A stretch of 64,000 bases of DNA from Pedobacter montanisoli. Its GTDB lineage: Bacteria > Bacteroidota > Bacteroidia > Sphingobacteriales > Sphingobacteriaceae. The notes below the pieces were generated by a model, which saw only the letters and a program-made list of their open reading frames with translations, made no database searches and was not told the origin of the DNA. Position numbers and translations under genes: made by a program. This document shows positions 1-10,172 of the stretch, one piece after another (within the stretch, counting starts at the first letter, position 1; the number at the start of each line of letters is the position of its first letter). The stretch is from NCBI RefSeq assembly GCF_022809115.1, contig NZ_JALGBH010000002.1, positions 186,001 to 250,000 on the forward strand, written 5' to 3'.

Positions 1-1560
1 CCAACGGCAATGTCTTATTACTGGCAGGCACAGTTCTATAGCGGATTGGGTAAATCGCTTTCAGGAGCAGAAACCGATAAGGAAAAAGCAATAAAGGCTT
101 ACGAAAGTGCTTTTGCAGAAGATACCAAACTTAAAGAAACTTATTATGTAAACTATTTGGGATTGGTTAATGGGGTTGATAAAACTAAAGGTTCATCTTT
201 AGCACATGCTTATATTAAACAGCTTAATCAGAAACGTGATGCATCTGAAAGTGATTTGAACAAAATAGCATTGGTGTACAATGCGCTGAAATTAAAATCA
301 TCTGCAGATTCAGTATATAATATTATTAAAACCAAATATCCACATGGTAACTATATGTTTGGACAAACTGCTAATGTTATATATCGTGAAACATCAGCTG
401 TAAAAAAAGAAGAAAAACTGAATGAACTGGTTAAAAACTTTAAACTGAATGTTAATAATGAAGCAGATTACAAAAAGTTAGAGGGGTTATACATGGAGTT
501 GGCAAGTGCTTTTGGTCAAGAAAAGAATAACCAAAAATTTGAAGACTATGCTAATAAAATAAAGAATAAAACAAGTTTAGCTAGTATTTGTAACAGTTTT
601 GCATGGGCCTGTGCAGAAAAGAACGAAAACGTTGTTTTTGCTACTCAGATTTCAAAAAAATCACTGGATTTGTTAGATGCCGCTAAGCAAGATCCCGTTC
701 CTGCTTTTTATAACTCAAAAGAAGATTATCTGAAGAACTTAGAAAGTAACTGGGCTTCATATGCAGATACTTATGCATTATTGCTAAATCATTCCGGTAA
801 TAAAGCAGAAGCCTTAAAATACCAGAAACAAGCTGTTAAAATGAACAATTTTAGCAGTGCCGATATGAACAGCCGTTATGTTGTTTTTTTAGCAGACAAT
901 AACCGATTTAAAGATGCCAGAGAATATGGAGAAAGATTTATTAAGGAAGGAAAAGGAGGAGCTGAAATTAAGGGAGCATTGAAGAAAGCTTATCAGGGTA
1001 ATGAAGGTTTTGATGTTTACTATGCCAAACTGGAGCGTGAGGCTTTAGAGAAAGAGCGTGAAAAATTTGTAAAAGAAATGATCAACAGACCAGCTCCCAA
1101 ATTTACTTTGGTTAATTTAAAGGGAGAAACTGTAAGTCTTGAAAAACTAAAAGGTAAGGTTGTAATTGTAGATTACTGGGCTACCTGGTGTGGTCCGTGT
1201 ATAGCTTCTTTTCCGGGTATGCAAATGGCTGTTGAGAAATACAAAGATGACCCTAAGGTTGAATTTTTATTTGTAAATACATGGCAAACCGAAGAGAACA
1301 GAGAAAAAGTAGTGAAAGATTTTATGGCAGCAAATTCAAAATATACCTTTAATGTGCTACTGGATACAAAGAATAAGCAGGATCCAAGCAAGTTTGATGT
1401 GATAGATAGTTACAATTTAAATGGAGATGGTATTCCTCAAAAGTATATTATTGATCCAAACGGGAATATCAGATTTAAAAAAGTAGGTTTTGGCGGGTCA
1501 GCAGATGCTACAGTTAAAGAGCTGGATGTAATGATCAGTCTTGCCAAAGAAACAAAATAA
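1..1560 (+). CDS. TPR/thioredoxin-fold (TlpA-like) protein, 5' end outside window
   Basis: The frame is open from the first base, so the first in-frame ATG (base 10) is probably internal and the gene starts upstream of the window. The N-terminal two thirds is helical and TPR-like, with Ala/Lys/Asn-rich repeats. The C-terminal ~150 residues are a TlpA/ResA-type thioredoxin fold that opens with an AP-x-F-x-L motif and carries the active site WCGPC at about residues 393-397 counted from base 10. Both redox cysteines are present, so a thiol-disulfide role is plausible. Proteins of this build in Bacteroidota are usually exported to the periplasm, but the signal peptide is not visible here. The gene ends at a strong bidirectional terminator. 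The family call is secure; the substrate is unknown. Confidence 0.85.
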   Translation, partial: PTAMSYYWQAQFYSGLGKSLSGAETDKEKAIKAYESAFAEDTKLKETYYVNYLGLVNGVDKTKGSSLAHAYIKQLNQKRDASESDLNKIALVYNALKLKSSADSVYNIIKTKYPHGNYMFGQTANVIYRETSAVKKEEKLNELVKNFKLNVNNEADYKKLEGLYMELASAFGQEKNNQKFEDYANKIKNKTSLASICNSFAWACAEKNENVVFATQISKKSLDLLDAAKQDPVPAFYNSKEDYLKNLESNWASYADTYALLLNHSGNKAEALKYQKQAVKMNNFSSADMNSRYVVFLADNNRFKDAREYGERFIKEGKGGAEIKGALKKAYQGNEGFDVYYAKLEREALEKEREKFVKEMINRPAPKFTLVNLKGETVSLEKLKGKVVIVDYWATWCGPCIASFPGMQMAVEKYKDDPKVEFLFVNTWQTEENREKVVKDFMAANSKYTFNVLLDTKNKQDPSKFDVIDSYNLNGDGIPQKYIIDPNGNIRFKKVGFGGSADATVKELDVMISLAKETK

Positions 1561-1572
1561 AAGAACGTTATT

Positions 1573-1608
1573 CAATAAAAAAGGCGCCTCTAGGCGCCTT
1601 TTTTATTG
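1573..1608. terminator. Bidirectional Rho-independent terminator
   Basis: A perfect 16-bp inverted repeat (core GGCGCC, arms 1573-1588 and 1593-1608) with a 4-base loop has an A-run on one side and a T-run on the other. It sits between two convergent genes, so it can stop transcription in both directions. Confidence 0.95.
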
Positions 1609-1620
1609 AGCTTATAAAGC

Positions 1621-2220
1621 TTATTTCTTATCTTTTGTGTAAGCGTCGTTTAAGCCTTTTAGTACTTCTGCGGTTACATCTAAACCAGGTTCAGCATATA
1701 AAATAGCACTGTTACCTTTAGCATAGGTTAACACCATTTTATAACCTTTATCTTTGGCATAGCTTTTTAAGAACTCAGTTACTTTATTGTATAAAGCTTC
1801 CTGCTCTTTTGCATGCTCATTTTGCAAAGCAGCACCGGCATTCTGCTGATAAGCCTGTAATTCCTGTTGCTTGCGTGCCAATCTTTGTTCAGTAGCAGCT
1901 CTTTGATCTGCAGGTAAAGTGTTAGCCTGCGATTGATATTGTTGTACCTCACGTTGGAAAGCCTGACCTTTTGCAGCTAAATCATTATCGGCTGCTTTAC
2001 CTTTGGTTTCCATTTTTTTCTGTATATCTTTCGAATATTCATATTTAGCTAAAAGCGTATCTGAATTAACATATACAATACTTTCTTTTTGAACGTCGGT
2101 TGAGGTTGTTTTTGCAACACCACTTTCAGTTTTAGGGGCGTTGTTGCTACAAGAGGCAATTACAGAAGCCAATGCTACGGCTGTTGCAATTCCACCTAAT
2201 TTTAATCCGTTTATTTTCAT
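1621..2220 (-). CDS. OmpH/Skp-family lipoprotein
   Basis: The 199-residue product starts with a lipoprotein signal ending in VIASC-S (lipobox cysteine near residue 24), so it should be lipid-anchored on the periplasmic side. The middle (about residues 55-150) is a Lys/Gln/Ala-rich coiled coil, and the C-terminus has the OmpH end pattern with a conserved tyrosine and a 'D-V-T' segment. Skp/OmpH proteins chaperone unfolded outer-membrane proteins in the periplasm. A lipoprotein form is a variation on the usual soluble protein. On the minus strand a TATATTTG element (2241-2248) matching the Bacteroidota -7 box lies about 20 bases before the ATG, although no good -33 box was found. The family is clear; chaperone function is inferred. 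Confidence 0.85.
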   Translation of the reverse strand: MKINGLKLGGIATAVALASVIASCSNNAPKTESGVAKTTSTDVQKESIVYVNSDTLLAKYEYSKDIQKKMETKGKAADNDLAAKGQAFQREVQQYQSQANTLPADQRAATEQRLARKQQELQAYQQNAGAALQNEHAKEQEALYNKVTEFLKSYAKDKGYKMVLTYAKGNSAILYAEPGLDVTAEVLKGLNDAYTKDKK

Positions 2221-2318
2221 TCTACTACTTTAAATTTTAACAAATATAGAAATCAAAACCGAAATCCTAAAAGCAAGTTTTTTTTCATGAATTTATTACA
2301 ATTTTTATAGGTAAATAG

Positions 2319-2327
2319 TTATCCACA
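2319..2327 (+). promoter_or_regulatory. Perfect single DnaA-box match upstream of gyrB
   Basis: TTATCCACA, identical to the strongest E. coli DnaA box, lies 58 bases before the gyrB start. It is followed by an imperfect palindrome and a TATTTTTG element (2354-2361) that could be the gyrB -7 box. No second box was seen in this gap, so it is not evidence for an origin by itself. It may be a DnaA-regulated promoter or chance. Confidence 0.4.
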
Positions 2328-2370
2328 CCTGCCGTTTTTACGGTAAAAATCGCTATTTTTGAATCTTTAA

Positions 2371-4344
<1,974 letters not shown>

Positions 4345-4364
4345 ATAAAAGCAGAGCGAAATAT

Positions 4365-4401
4365 AAAAAGGCGTTTGAGAAATATTTTCAAACGCCTTTT
4401 T
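4365..4401. terminator. Bidirectional terminator after gyrB
   Basis: A perfect 14-bp stem (arms 4365-4378 and 4388-4401, core GGCGTTTGA) with a 9-base loop has A-runs and T-runs at its ends. It lies between gyrB and the convergent minus-strand DUF4180 gene. Confidence 0.95.
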
Positions 4402-4406
4402 TAATA

Positions 4407-4766
4407 TTAATGTTTAAATTTTTCAATTGCCTGATCTGTATGTGATAAGAAATTAACAGCTTTTCCTTTATTGCTTTCATAAATAAAATCATTCAGGCTT
4501 TTGCTGTTATATTTCGCAAAATCTCCTATAATGCATAGTCTTACTTTGTAATTGACAAATTTCTGTAGAATTTCTCCGGCTATTTTGGTCTTAAGGTCAA
4601 AAAATTGTGGATTGATATTTTCTTCATGAATTATAACCTGAGCATAGCCCTGATAATAAAGATTTCCCAACAGATCTGCTCCATCATCAATATTATTAAT
4701 AATATATTGGTCGGCTATAATCTCTACAGTAGTGCCATCAGACATAGGTGGATTTATGATTTGCAT
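4407..4766 (-). CDS. DUF4180 domain protein
   Basis: This 119-residue protein fits DUF4180 over its whole length. It has the 'DLLGN-x2-YQG' segment, then 'IIHEENI-x2-FFDLKT-x2-AGEILQKF', and the C-terminal 'GDF-x-KY-x-SKSL-x-DFIYESN' block. No signal peptide or membrane segment is seen, so it should be cytoplasmic. The function of the family is not established; the fold is thought to resemble STAS-like or phospho-relay regulators, but that is uncertain. Its start lies 3 bases after the stop of the upstream SDR gene, so the two are almost certainly co-transcribed. Confidence 0.85.
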   Translation of the reverse strand: MQIINPPMSDGTTVEIIADQYIINNIDDGADLLGNLYYQGYAQVIIHEENINPQFFDLKTKIAGEILQKFVNYKVRLCIIGDFAKYNSKSLNDFIYESNKGKAVNFLSHTDQAIEKFKH

Positions 4767-4769
4767 ATT

Positions 4770-5498
4770 TTATTGTACTCTTAATATACTGCCTGAAATA
4801 AGTTGATCGTCCTGATTCATTTGTAAAATAGAATGGCCAACATAATCAGGTTTTAATAATTGATTATCTTCTTTGAGCTGTATAAATCGATCTATGGTTT
4901 TGAAGTTATCTTTACTACTGCTCCTGATCTTTGCCTGCATACCTGTGTCAACCACACCTGGAGCTATACTCAATACTTTTACAGGATGTTTTTCTTCTTC
5001 CTGTTCAAGCGCAATGTTTTTGCTGAGCATATCAATGGCAGATTTGGTGGCACAATATACAGACCAACCAAAATAAGGTTTCTGAGCTGCACCAGATGAG
5101 ATATTTATGATGCTTTTTTTGCATGACCAGGATTGACAGCTTTTAATAAATATTGCACAGCTTACAAATACAGAAGTGAGGTTAAGTGCAACTGTCTGCT
5201 GCATATCTAAAGGTTTTAATCTTGCAAGAGGAGCTATTTCTCCTAAGGTACCAGCATTGTTAATGAGTGTAATCTGCCCGGTTTCTTTTGGATCAATTTC
5301 TTTGAAAATATCTTCAAATAGTCTTTCTATATTTTCAATTAAGGTTAAATCAAAAGCAAATTGCTTTACCGCAGTTGATAAATCTTTATTAACGTTGCGT
5401 GCAATGGAATATATTTTAAAACCATCAGCTAGATAAGCGTTTACAATCCCTTCCCCAATGCCTTTACTGCCCCCGGTTATGATCAATACTTTTTTCAT
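4770..5498 (-). CDS. Short-chain dehydrogenase/reductase, benzil-reductase-like
   Basis: The 242-residue enzyme is a classical NAD(P)-dependent SDR. The N-terminal Rossmann motif is GGSKGIG (residues ~9-15), NNAG follows near residue 80, the catalytic serine is in ISSGAA, and the catalytic Tyr and Lys are in the YCATK motif near residue 148. The 'ALEQEEE' stretch and the 'PGVVDTGMQ' loop resemble the (S)-benzoin-forming benzil reductase/sepiapterin-reductase-like subgroup. The natural substrate cannot be read from sequence. It is the first gene of a two-gene unit with the DUF4180 gene. Confidence 0.85.
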   Translation of the reverse strand: MKKVLIITGGSKGIGEGIVNAYLADGFKIYSIARNVNKDLSTAVKQFAFDLTLIENIERLFEDIFKEIDPKETGQITLINNAGTLGEIAPLARLKPLDMQQTVALNLTSVFVSCAIFIKSCQSWSCKKSIINISSGAAQKPYFGWSVYCATKSAIDMLSKNIALEQEEEKHPVKVLSIAPGVVDTGMQAKIRSSSKDNFKTIDRFIQLKEDNQLLKPDYVGHSILQMNQDDQLISGSILRVQ

Positions 5499-5524
5499 GG
5501 GTTATAAATTGAATAAGATGTGCT

Positions 5525-5989
5525 TTAAACATTAACGGATAAAAAAATATCAACTTCTGCATTTTGCCAGTCGGCGCTCTTTTCTCCATATACTTCAAAA
5601 TCGTATTGATAAGCTCTGTTGGTATCGCTTAGCCATATCTTTTTCCAGGTATGGGCTACACAATCGGGCATTTTACCTTTTGCTATTATCTTTGTATAAA
5701 CAGATTCGGGTATACTTAAAGCTTCTAGATCTGCAGGGGTGACTGTATCAGGATTAACTCTGCAACCTATAAAGTACGAATAAGGCATAAGATGATCCCC
5801 TTCGTACTCAAAATAAACTGCATAGATTTCATTGCTTAATTTACCAGGTATACGTTCAATATAATTTCCGGTTTCAAATTTTTGCCAGAAGTTACCACAA
5901 TCTATGCCCGACTGTCCGTTTAGGTTAGTAGTTTTATGAGGAAGTTTAATGCCAATCAGTTTAAAATCTTGTAATGTCGTAGTTTCCAT
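5525..5989 (-). CDS. GyrI-like small-molecule-binding domain protein
   Basis: The 154 residues form a stand-alone effector-binding domain of the GyrI/AraC-effector (Cass2-like) type. A 'L-x-G-x3-PHKT' start, a 'W-x-KF' helix, a central 'YAVYFEYEGDH-x3-YSYFIGCRV' strand pair and a C-terminal 'W-x-KIW-LS-x-TNRAYQYDFEVYG' segment fit the family. No helix-turn-helix is attached, so it is not an obvious transcription factor. Stand-alone members bind small hydrophobic or cationic compounds or act as hydrolases; which applies here is unknown. It lies in the same direction as the SDR/DUF4180 pair, 26 bases upstream, and may share their transcript. Confidence 0.75.
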   Translation of the reverse strand: METTTLQDFKLIGIKLPHKTTNLNGQSGIDCGNFWQKFETGNYIERIPGKLSNEIYAVYFEYEGDHLMPYSYFIGCRVNPDTVTPADLEALSIPESVYTKIIAKGKMPDCVAHTWKKIWLSDTNRAYQYDFEVYGEKSADWQNAEVDIFLSVNV

Positions 5990-6030
5990 TGATCATTGAG
6001 GTTGTGGGATAAGGTATATGATTTTAGCTT

Positions 6031-6387
6031 TTACATTTCTTCTTTTCTTACAATAAGAACCTGATCTTCATTGAGGTGTAATAAGCCAAATTCATAACAG
6101 AAAGTATAAAGATTTCCCGTCTGTGTTTTGTAAACATGGGTATAATAGTTAAAATTAAATCCCTTTTTCAGCAACTTGTTTTTATTGATCCTAGCTTTGC
6201 CTTCAGGATTTTCATCTTTTAATATTTTCCTGTTCTTAATTAATATCTGGTTGATTTTTCTGACAAAGTCATTGTCGGATGCTCTAATCTTGTTGTTGTA
6301 ATTGCTACGGCATTGGTCGTCGCAAAACTTTTTATCTGAGCGCCCTTTAATTTCGGTATTACAATCTAAACAAAGTCGTTGTTCCAT
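6031..6387 (-). CDS. Small zinc-finger protein, conserved hypothetical
   Basis: The 118-residue protein begins with a treble-clef-like zinc site: C-x2-C at residues 6-9, then a C-x3-C pair near residues 22-26 followed by 'RSNYNN'. That layout resembles DUF2116-type zinc ribbons seen in small Bacteroidota proteins. The rest is basic and then hydrophobic/aromatic, ending in a KEEM tail. No enzyme motif is visible and the function is unknown. It is divergent from ssb, and the gap between them holds repeated CGGATA motifs that could regulate either gene. Confidence 0.7.
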   Translation of the reverse strand: MEQRLCLDCNTEIKGRSDKKFCDDQCRSNYNNKIRASDNDFVRKINQILIKNRKILKDENPEGKARINKNKLLKKGFNFNYYTHVYKTQTGNLYTFCYEFGLLHLNEDQVLIVRKEEM

Positions 6388-6439
6388 AAATTAAATACTT
6401 CTTAAAGATAGCATTAATCCTTAATATTATTAACAGGCG

Positions 6440-6492
6440 TTATCCGTTTGTAATCGGTTATATACGGATATAACTGTATAAACTCCGGATAA
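6440..6492. promoter_or_regulatory. Inverted CGGATA repeats between zinc-finger gene and ssb
   Basis: TATCCGT (6441-6447) and ACGGATA (6464-6470) form a 7-bp inverted repeat, and a third half-site CCGGATAA lies at 6485-6492. This spacing in a divergent intergenic region suggests an operator, but no regulator is identified. Confidence 0.35.
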
Positions 6493-6573
6493 AATTTGAA
6501 AAGGTCAACAACTTTGTATCGTCGGTAAGCAAAAAGCTACTGGTCGTTAATCACTTAATCTAAATGTATTTTT

Positions 6574-6906
6574 ATGAAAAATGTAATCAACAAAGTAACC
6601 CTTACAGGTAATGCAGGAACAGAAGTTCAGATCAAAAATTTTACTGAAAAACAAAAGTTAGCACGTGTTAGCTTGGCAGTAAACGAGTATTATAAAAACA
6701 TCAAAGGAGAGCCTGTAAAAAGAACGCACTGGTTTCAATTGGTTTTCTGGAACGAACATGCAGATAGAGCCTTAGATACCATTAAAAAAGGAACCCGTTT
6801 AACAGTTGAAGGGCGCTTACAATCTTTAAGCTACCAAACTAAAAAAGGTTTAAAGAAGCAAGTTACCGAGATTGTAGTGCAAACGATGCAGGCAATCAGT
6901 AACTGA
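6574..6906 (+). CDS. ssb: Single-stranded DNA-binding protein (short form)
   Basis: The 110-residue product is one OB-fold of the SSB family: N-x-V-x-L-x-GN at the start, 'LARVSLAVNE' in the middle, 'THWFQLVFWN-x2-AD' and 'KGTRLTVEGRLQSLSYQTKKG' toward the end. It binds ssDNA in replication, repair and recombination. It stops right after the OB-fold and lacks the long tail and the acidic C-terminal tip that recruits partner proteins in standard SSB. It may therefore be a secondary paralog used under stress or competence, with the main ssb elsewhere; this is an inference. A strong terminator follows. Confidence 0.9.
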   Translation: MKNVINKVTLTGNAGTEVQIKNFTEKQKLARVSLAVNEYYKNIKGEPVKRTHWFQLVFWNEHADRALDTIKKGTRLTVEGRLQSLSYQTKKGLKKQVTEIVVQTMQAISN

Positions 6907-6913
6907 TAAAATG

Positions 6914-6945
6914 AAAGGGTTGTTACTTTCAAGTAACAACCCTTT
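6914..6945. terminator. Bidirectional terminator after ssb
   Basis: A perfect stem of 13 bp or more (arms 6914-6926 and 6933-6945, core GGGTTGTTAC) lies between ssb and the convergent methyltransferase gene, with A- and T-rich flanks. Confidence 0.9.
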
Positions 6946-6962
6946 TATAATCAAATAAGATC

Positions 6963-7847
6963 TTATTTAAAAGTATTGAATTTGCCAAAAACGCCCAAAG
7001 GTAACTTTACACCTGAAGTTGCCTGTAAAAACAGCTCGCCAGTTTCGAGGTTTCGTACCTGTGGAAAAGAGGTCTTAATTAAGTTTTCTACAATCACCGA
7101 TGAAAATCCGAGTGAATAAGTGTTCAGAATTAAGAAATGTTCTTCAGGATCTAATAATTGAACAACATCTTGCATCATTTCTTGTATATGGTCTTCCAGT
7201 TTCCACTTTTCACCATTAGGTCCATGACCAAACGCAGGTGGATCAAGAATAATACCGTTGTATTTCTTTCCGCGCTTTAATTCTCTTTTTACAAATTTTA
7301 AAGCATCCTCAACTACCCATCTAATGTCTTTCAGGTCTGATAGTTCCCGGTTCTCATTAGCCCAGGTTACTACCTGCTTTATAGAATCTACGTGAGTAGT
7401 ATCGGCTCCTGCTGCACGGGCAACCAAAGAAGCGGCTCCTGTATAAGCAAAGAGATTTAAAACTTTAGGTTGCTCACATTTAAATTTTTTAACACAAGAA
7501 GAAATGTAATCCCAGTTAACTGCCTGCTCAGGAAAAACGCCCACATGTTTAAATGAAGTTAATCCTAAACGAAGATTAATGCTAATATCGTTGTTTTTGT
7601 AATTGATGTTCCAGCGATCGGGTGCGTTTTTTGCGAATTTTATCCAGTCGCCCGTAGTTGCAGAGCGGCCTTTAAAATGAATGTGTGCTCTTTTTTTCCA
7701 CTCCTGTTCAGTTAGAACCTTTTTCCATACCGCCTGAGGTTCGGGTCTTGATAATATTAAATTGCCAAAGCGTTCCAGCTTCTCAAAATCGCCGCAGTCT
7801 ATTAACTCGTAATCTTTCCAGTGCGTTGGCGTAAGTAGTTGTATCAT
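6963..7847 (-). CDS. Class I SAM-dependent methyltransferase (COG1092/RlmI-RlmK-like)
   Basis: The 294-residue protein has a short N-terminal region and a Rossmann methyltransferase domain. SAM-binding motif I is NLFAYTGAAS (about residues 130-140), the acidic partner lies in 'THVDSIK', and motif IV is ILDPPAFG (about residues 200-208). The ending 'SGVKLPLGVFGKF' is typical of this Bacteroidota subgroup. DPP-type motif IV enzymes of COG1092 methylate rRNA bases, so 23S rRNA is a likely target, but the position and base cannot be called. It is 7 bases downstream of the ABC ATPase stop and probably shares that transcript. Confidence 0.8.
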   Translation of the reverse strand: MIQLLTPTHWKDYELIDCGDFEKLERFGNLILSRPEPQAVWKKVLTEQEWKKRAHIHFKGRSATTGDWIKFAKNAPDRWNINYKNNDISINLRLGLTSFKHVGVFPEQAVNWDYISSCVKKFKCEQPKVLNLFAYTGAASLVARAAGADTTHVDSIKQVVTWANENRELSDLKDIRWVVEDALKFVKRELKRGKKYNGIILDPPAFGHGPNGEKWKLEDHIQEMMQDVVQLLDPEEHFLILNTYSLGFSSVIVENLIKTSFPQVRNLETGELFLQATSGVKLPLGVFGKFNTFK

Positions 7848-7854
7848 TCTAAAA

Positions 7855-8607
7855 TTATAACTTATCTTTTGCAGCTTTCATAAAACGGCTGGCAAACACA
7901 AAATCGTTCAGTTCGGGTACATCTGTTTTGGCGATTTCTTTATTTGAACCTTCCCAGAATTTTTTGCCTTCATGTAAAAACAGGATATGATCACCAATAC
8001 CCATTACAGAGTTCATATCGTGGGTTACCACAATGGTTGTGGTGTTGTATTCTTCCGTAATTTCTTTGATCAGCTCGTCAATTACGATAGAGGTTTTAGG
8101 GTCAAGTCCCGAGTTAGGTTCATCGCAAAACAGGTATTTAGGGTTCATGGCAATAGCCCGTGCAATACCTACACGTTTTTTCATACCGCCCGATAATTCG
8201 GCAGGGAATAATTTATTTCTGCCTTCAAGATTTACTCTATCCAAACAAAAATTTACCCGGTCTAACTTTTCACTTCTGGTTTGATCTGTAAACATATTCA
8301 AAGGAAACATAATGTTTTCTTCAACCGTCATCGAATCGAAAAGCGCAGAACCTTGAAAAAGCATACCTATTTCTTTCCTGATTTCTATTCGTTCCTCGGT
8401 ATTGAGCTGGGTAAACTCACGTCCATCGTACATTACGCTGCCTTGTTCAGGGTGATGTAACCCGATCATGCATTTTAAAAGGGTGGTTTTACCTGAGCCT
8501 GAGCCTCCAATGATCAGATTGGTTACACCTGGTTCAAATTTGCCTGAAATACCTTTTAAAACCTCATTGTCGCCAAATGATTTATGGATGTCTTTGATCT
8601 CGATCAT
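7855..8607 (-). CDS. MlaF-like ABC transporter ATP-binding protein
   Basis: The 250-residue ATPase has Walker A GGSGSGKT near residue 38, a Q-loop, the signature LSGGMKKRVGIARA, and Walker B 'YLFCDEPNSGLDP' with the switch histidine in 'VVTHDM'. The LSGGM-KRV signature and 'P-x-SGLDP' are typical of MlaF/Ttg2A, which with MlaE moves phospholipids between inner and outer membranes. An upstream ATG at 8655 is in frame, but I chose 8607: it gives the family N-terminus (MIEIKDIHKSFG) and overlaps the permease stop by four bases (ATGA), a sign of translational coupling. No MlaD substrate-binding gene is adjacent here. Confidence 0.9.
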   Translation of the reverse strand: MIEIKDIHKSFGDNEVLKGISGKFEPGVTNLIIGGSGSGKTTLLKCMIGLHHPEQGSVMYDGREFTQLNTEERIEIRKEIGMLFQGSALFDSMTVEENIMFPLNMFTDQTRSEKLDRVNFCLDRVNLEGRNKLFPAELSGGMKKRVGIARAIAMNPKYLFCDEPNSGLDPKTSIVIDELIKEITEEYNTTTIVVTHDMNSVMGIGDHILFLHEGKKFWEGSNKEIAKTDVPELNDFVFASRFMKAAKDKL

Positions 8608-9338
8608 AATAATAATTGGGTTACAATGTAATCGCAGGCTAAAATACTTATACAACTAATTACGACTGCCCTTGTACTGGCCTGTGCTACTTCAAGTGCT
8701 CCGCCTTTAACATAAAACCCTTCATAAGCGGGTACTGATGTAATAATGAAGCCAAAAACAAAAGCTTTAACCAATGCTACAGTAATGGTATAAGGATTAA
8801 AATCAGTAGTGATACCTTGTATATATTCGTTTGCGGTTACAGCTCCTGATAAAGTACCACCAATATAGCCTCCGGTAATACTTAATACCATCGAAAAAAT
8901 AACCAAAATAGGAACCATGGTTATACCTGCAAGAATTTTAGGTAAAATAAGGTATCCCGGAGCATTAATACCCATAATTTCTAAAGCATCGATTTGTTCG
9001 GTAACCCGCATAGTTCCAATTTCTGAAGAAATTGCCGAACCGATTTTACCTGCCAATACAATAGCGCTAATGGTAGGACTTAACTCCAAAATAGTTGAGT
9101 CACGGTTAACAGAACCAATAATAGATTTAGGAATGAAATCACTTACCAGCTGGAAAGCAATCTGTAATGTCATTACGGCCCCAATAAATGTAGAGATAAT
9201 ACTGATTAAACCTAATGAACCTAAACCTATAAAATTCATCTGCTGAAAAATAGCTTTCAAATAAATACTCCACTTTTCAGGCTTTCTAAAGGCTGCCTTT
9301 AGCAATAAAATGTAACGTCCAAAATTGGTAAAATTCAT
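8604..9338 (-). CDS. MlaE-family lipid ABC transporter permease
   Basis: The 244-residue protein is an integral membrane permease of the MlaE/YrbE type. The helical region holds the family block 'GSVNRDSTILELSPTISA' followed by 'AGKIGSAISSEIGTMRVTEQIDALE', and about five hydrophobic segments. With the ATPase that overlaps its 3' end it should form the core of a phospholipid (Mla-type) transporter in the inner membrane. In Mla systems an MCE protein (MlaD) completes the complex; none is next to this pair, so it must be encoded elsewhere or be absent. Confidence 0.9.
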   Translation of the reverse strand: MNFTNFGRYILLLKAAFRKPEKWSIYLKAIFQQMNFIGLGSLGLISIISTFIGAVMTLQIAFQLVSDFIPKSIIGSVNRDSTILELSPTISAIVLAGKIGSAISSEIGTMRVTEQIDALEIMGINAPGYLILPKILAGITMVPILVIFSMVLSITGGYIGGTLSGAVTANEYIQGITTDFNPYTITVALVKAFVFGFIITSVPAYEGFYVKGGALEVAQASTRAVVISCISILACDYIVTQLLL

Positions 9339-9471
9339 TTATGGGAATTTGCTTAGTTTAAACTATTAATATACAAAGTAACAACAAAAATGTTCTGGCA
9401 GGTTGTTTTTATTTAAAAAATATTACGATTTAGTTTATAATTGTTCGTATTTTATAGTTAAGCAATAAAAA

Positions 9472-10161
9472 ATGAATGCAGTTATTACAGGGGCAACCAA
9501 GGGCATAGGTAAAGCAATTGCGGTAGAACTGGCTAGACAAGGCTACCATCTGGCTATATGTTCACGTAATCAAAATGAACTCAACTTATTTAAACAGGAA
9601 TTAGAAAGTTATCCTATAAATATATTGGCCATGCAAGCCGATTGTACCCAAAAAGCAGATGTAATTAATTTTGCAGAAAAGGTAGAAAATACTTTTGATC
9701 AGGTTGATGTACTCGTAAATAATGCAGGAATTTTTCTGCCGCAGAATCTTCTGGATGAGGAGGATGAAAACTTTGAAATACAGCAGCAGATTAATGTAAA
9801 TGCGGCATATTACTTGGCAAAACGCTTGGGTAAAATGATGTGTAAAAAGCAAAGTGGGCATATTTTTAACATCTGCTCTGTTGCCAGTAAAGGTCCGGTT
9901 AAAGGAGCTGGAAGTTATAGTGTAACAAAAGCAGCATTGCTCAGTCTTAATAACGTGTTAAGAGATGAGTTAGCTCAGCACAACATCAAAGTTACAGCCA
10001 TTTTACCGGGCTCAACATTAACAGCATCATGGGAGGGAACAACCATTAGTCCGGAAAAATTTGTACAACCACAGGATATTGCACAATTAATTACCTGTGT
10101 GTTAAATTTGAGTAAAGGTGTAAATGTTGATGAAATTATGTTAACTCCGTTGAATTTTTAA
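9472..10161 (+). CDS. SDR-family oxidoreductase
   Basis: The 229-residue enzyme has the TGATKGIG cofactor motif at residues 7-14, 'VLVNNAG' near residue 82, a serine in 'ICSVASKG' and the Tyr/Lys pair in SYSVTKAA near residue 147. These are the complete catalytic residues of a classical NAD(P)-dependent SDR. The closest general type is the 3-ketoacyl-ACP-reductase/sepiapterin-reductase group, but the substrate is unknown. The next gene starts 11 bases downstream on the same strand, so it may be transcribed with the PspC gene. Confidence 0.85.
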   Translation: MNAVITGATKGIGKAIAVELARQGYHLAICSRNQNELNLFKQELESYPINILAMQADCTQKADVINFAEKVENTFDQVDVLVNNAGIFLPQNLLDEEDENFEIQQQINVNAAYYLAKRLGKMMCKKQSGHIFNICSVASKGPVKGAGSYSVTKAALLSLNNVLRDELAQHNIKVTAILPGSTLTASWEGTTISPEKFVQPQDIAQLITCVLNLSKGVNVDEIMLTPLNF

Positions 10162-10172
10162 GTTTCGAAAAA

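Noticed and set aside
2319..2361. Chromosome origin next to gyrB
   Set aside because: Only one DnaA box was seen, with no cluster, no AT-rich unwinding element and no dnaA or dnaN nearby.
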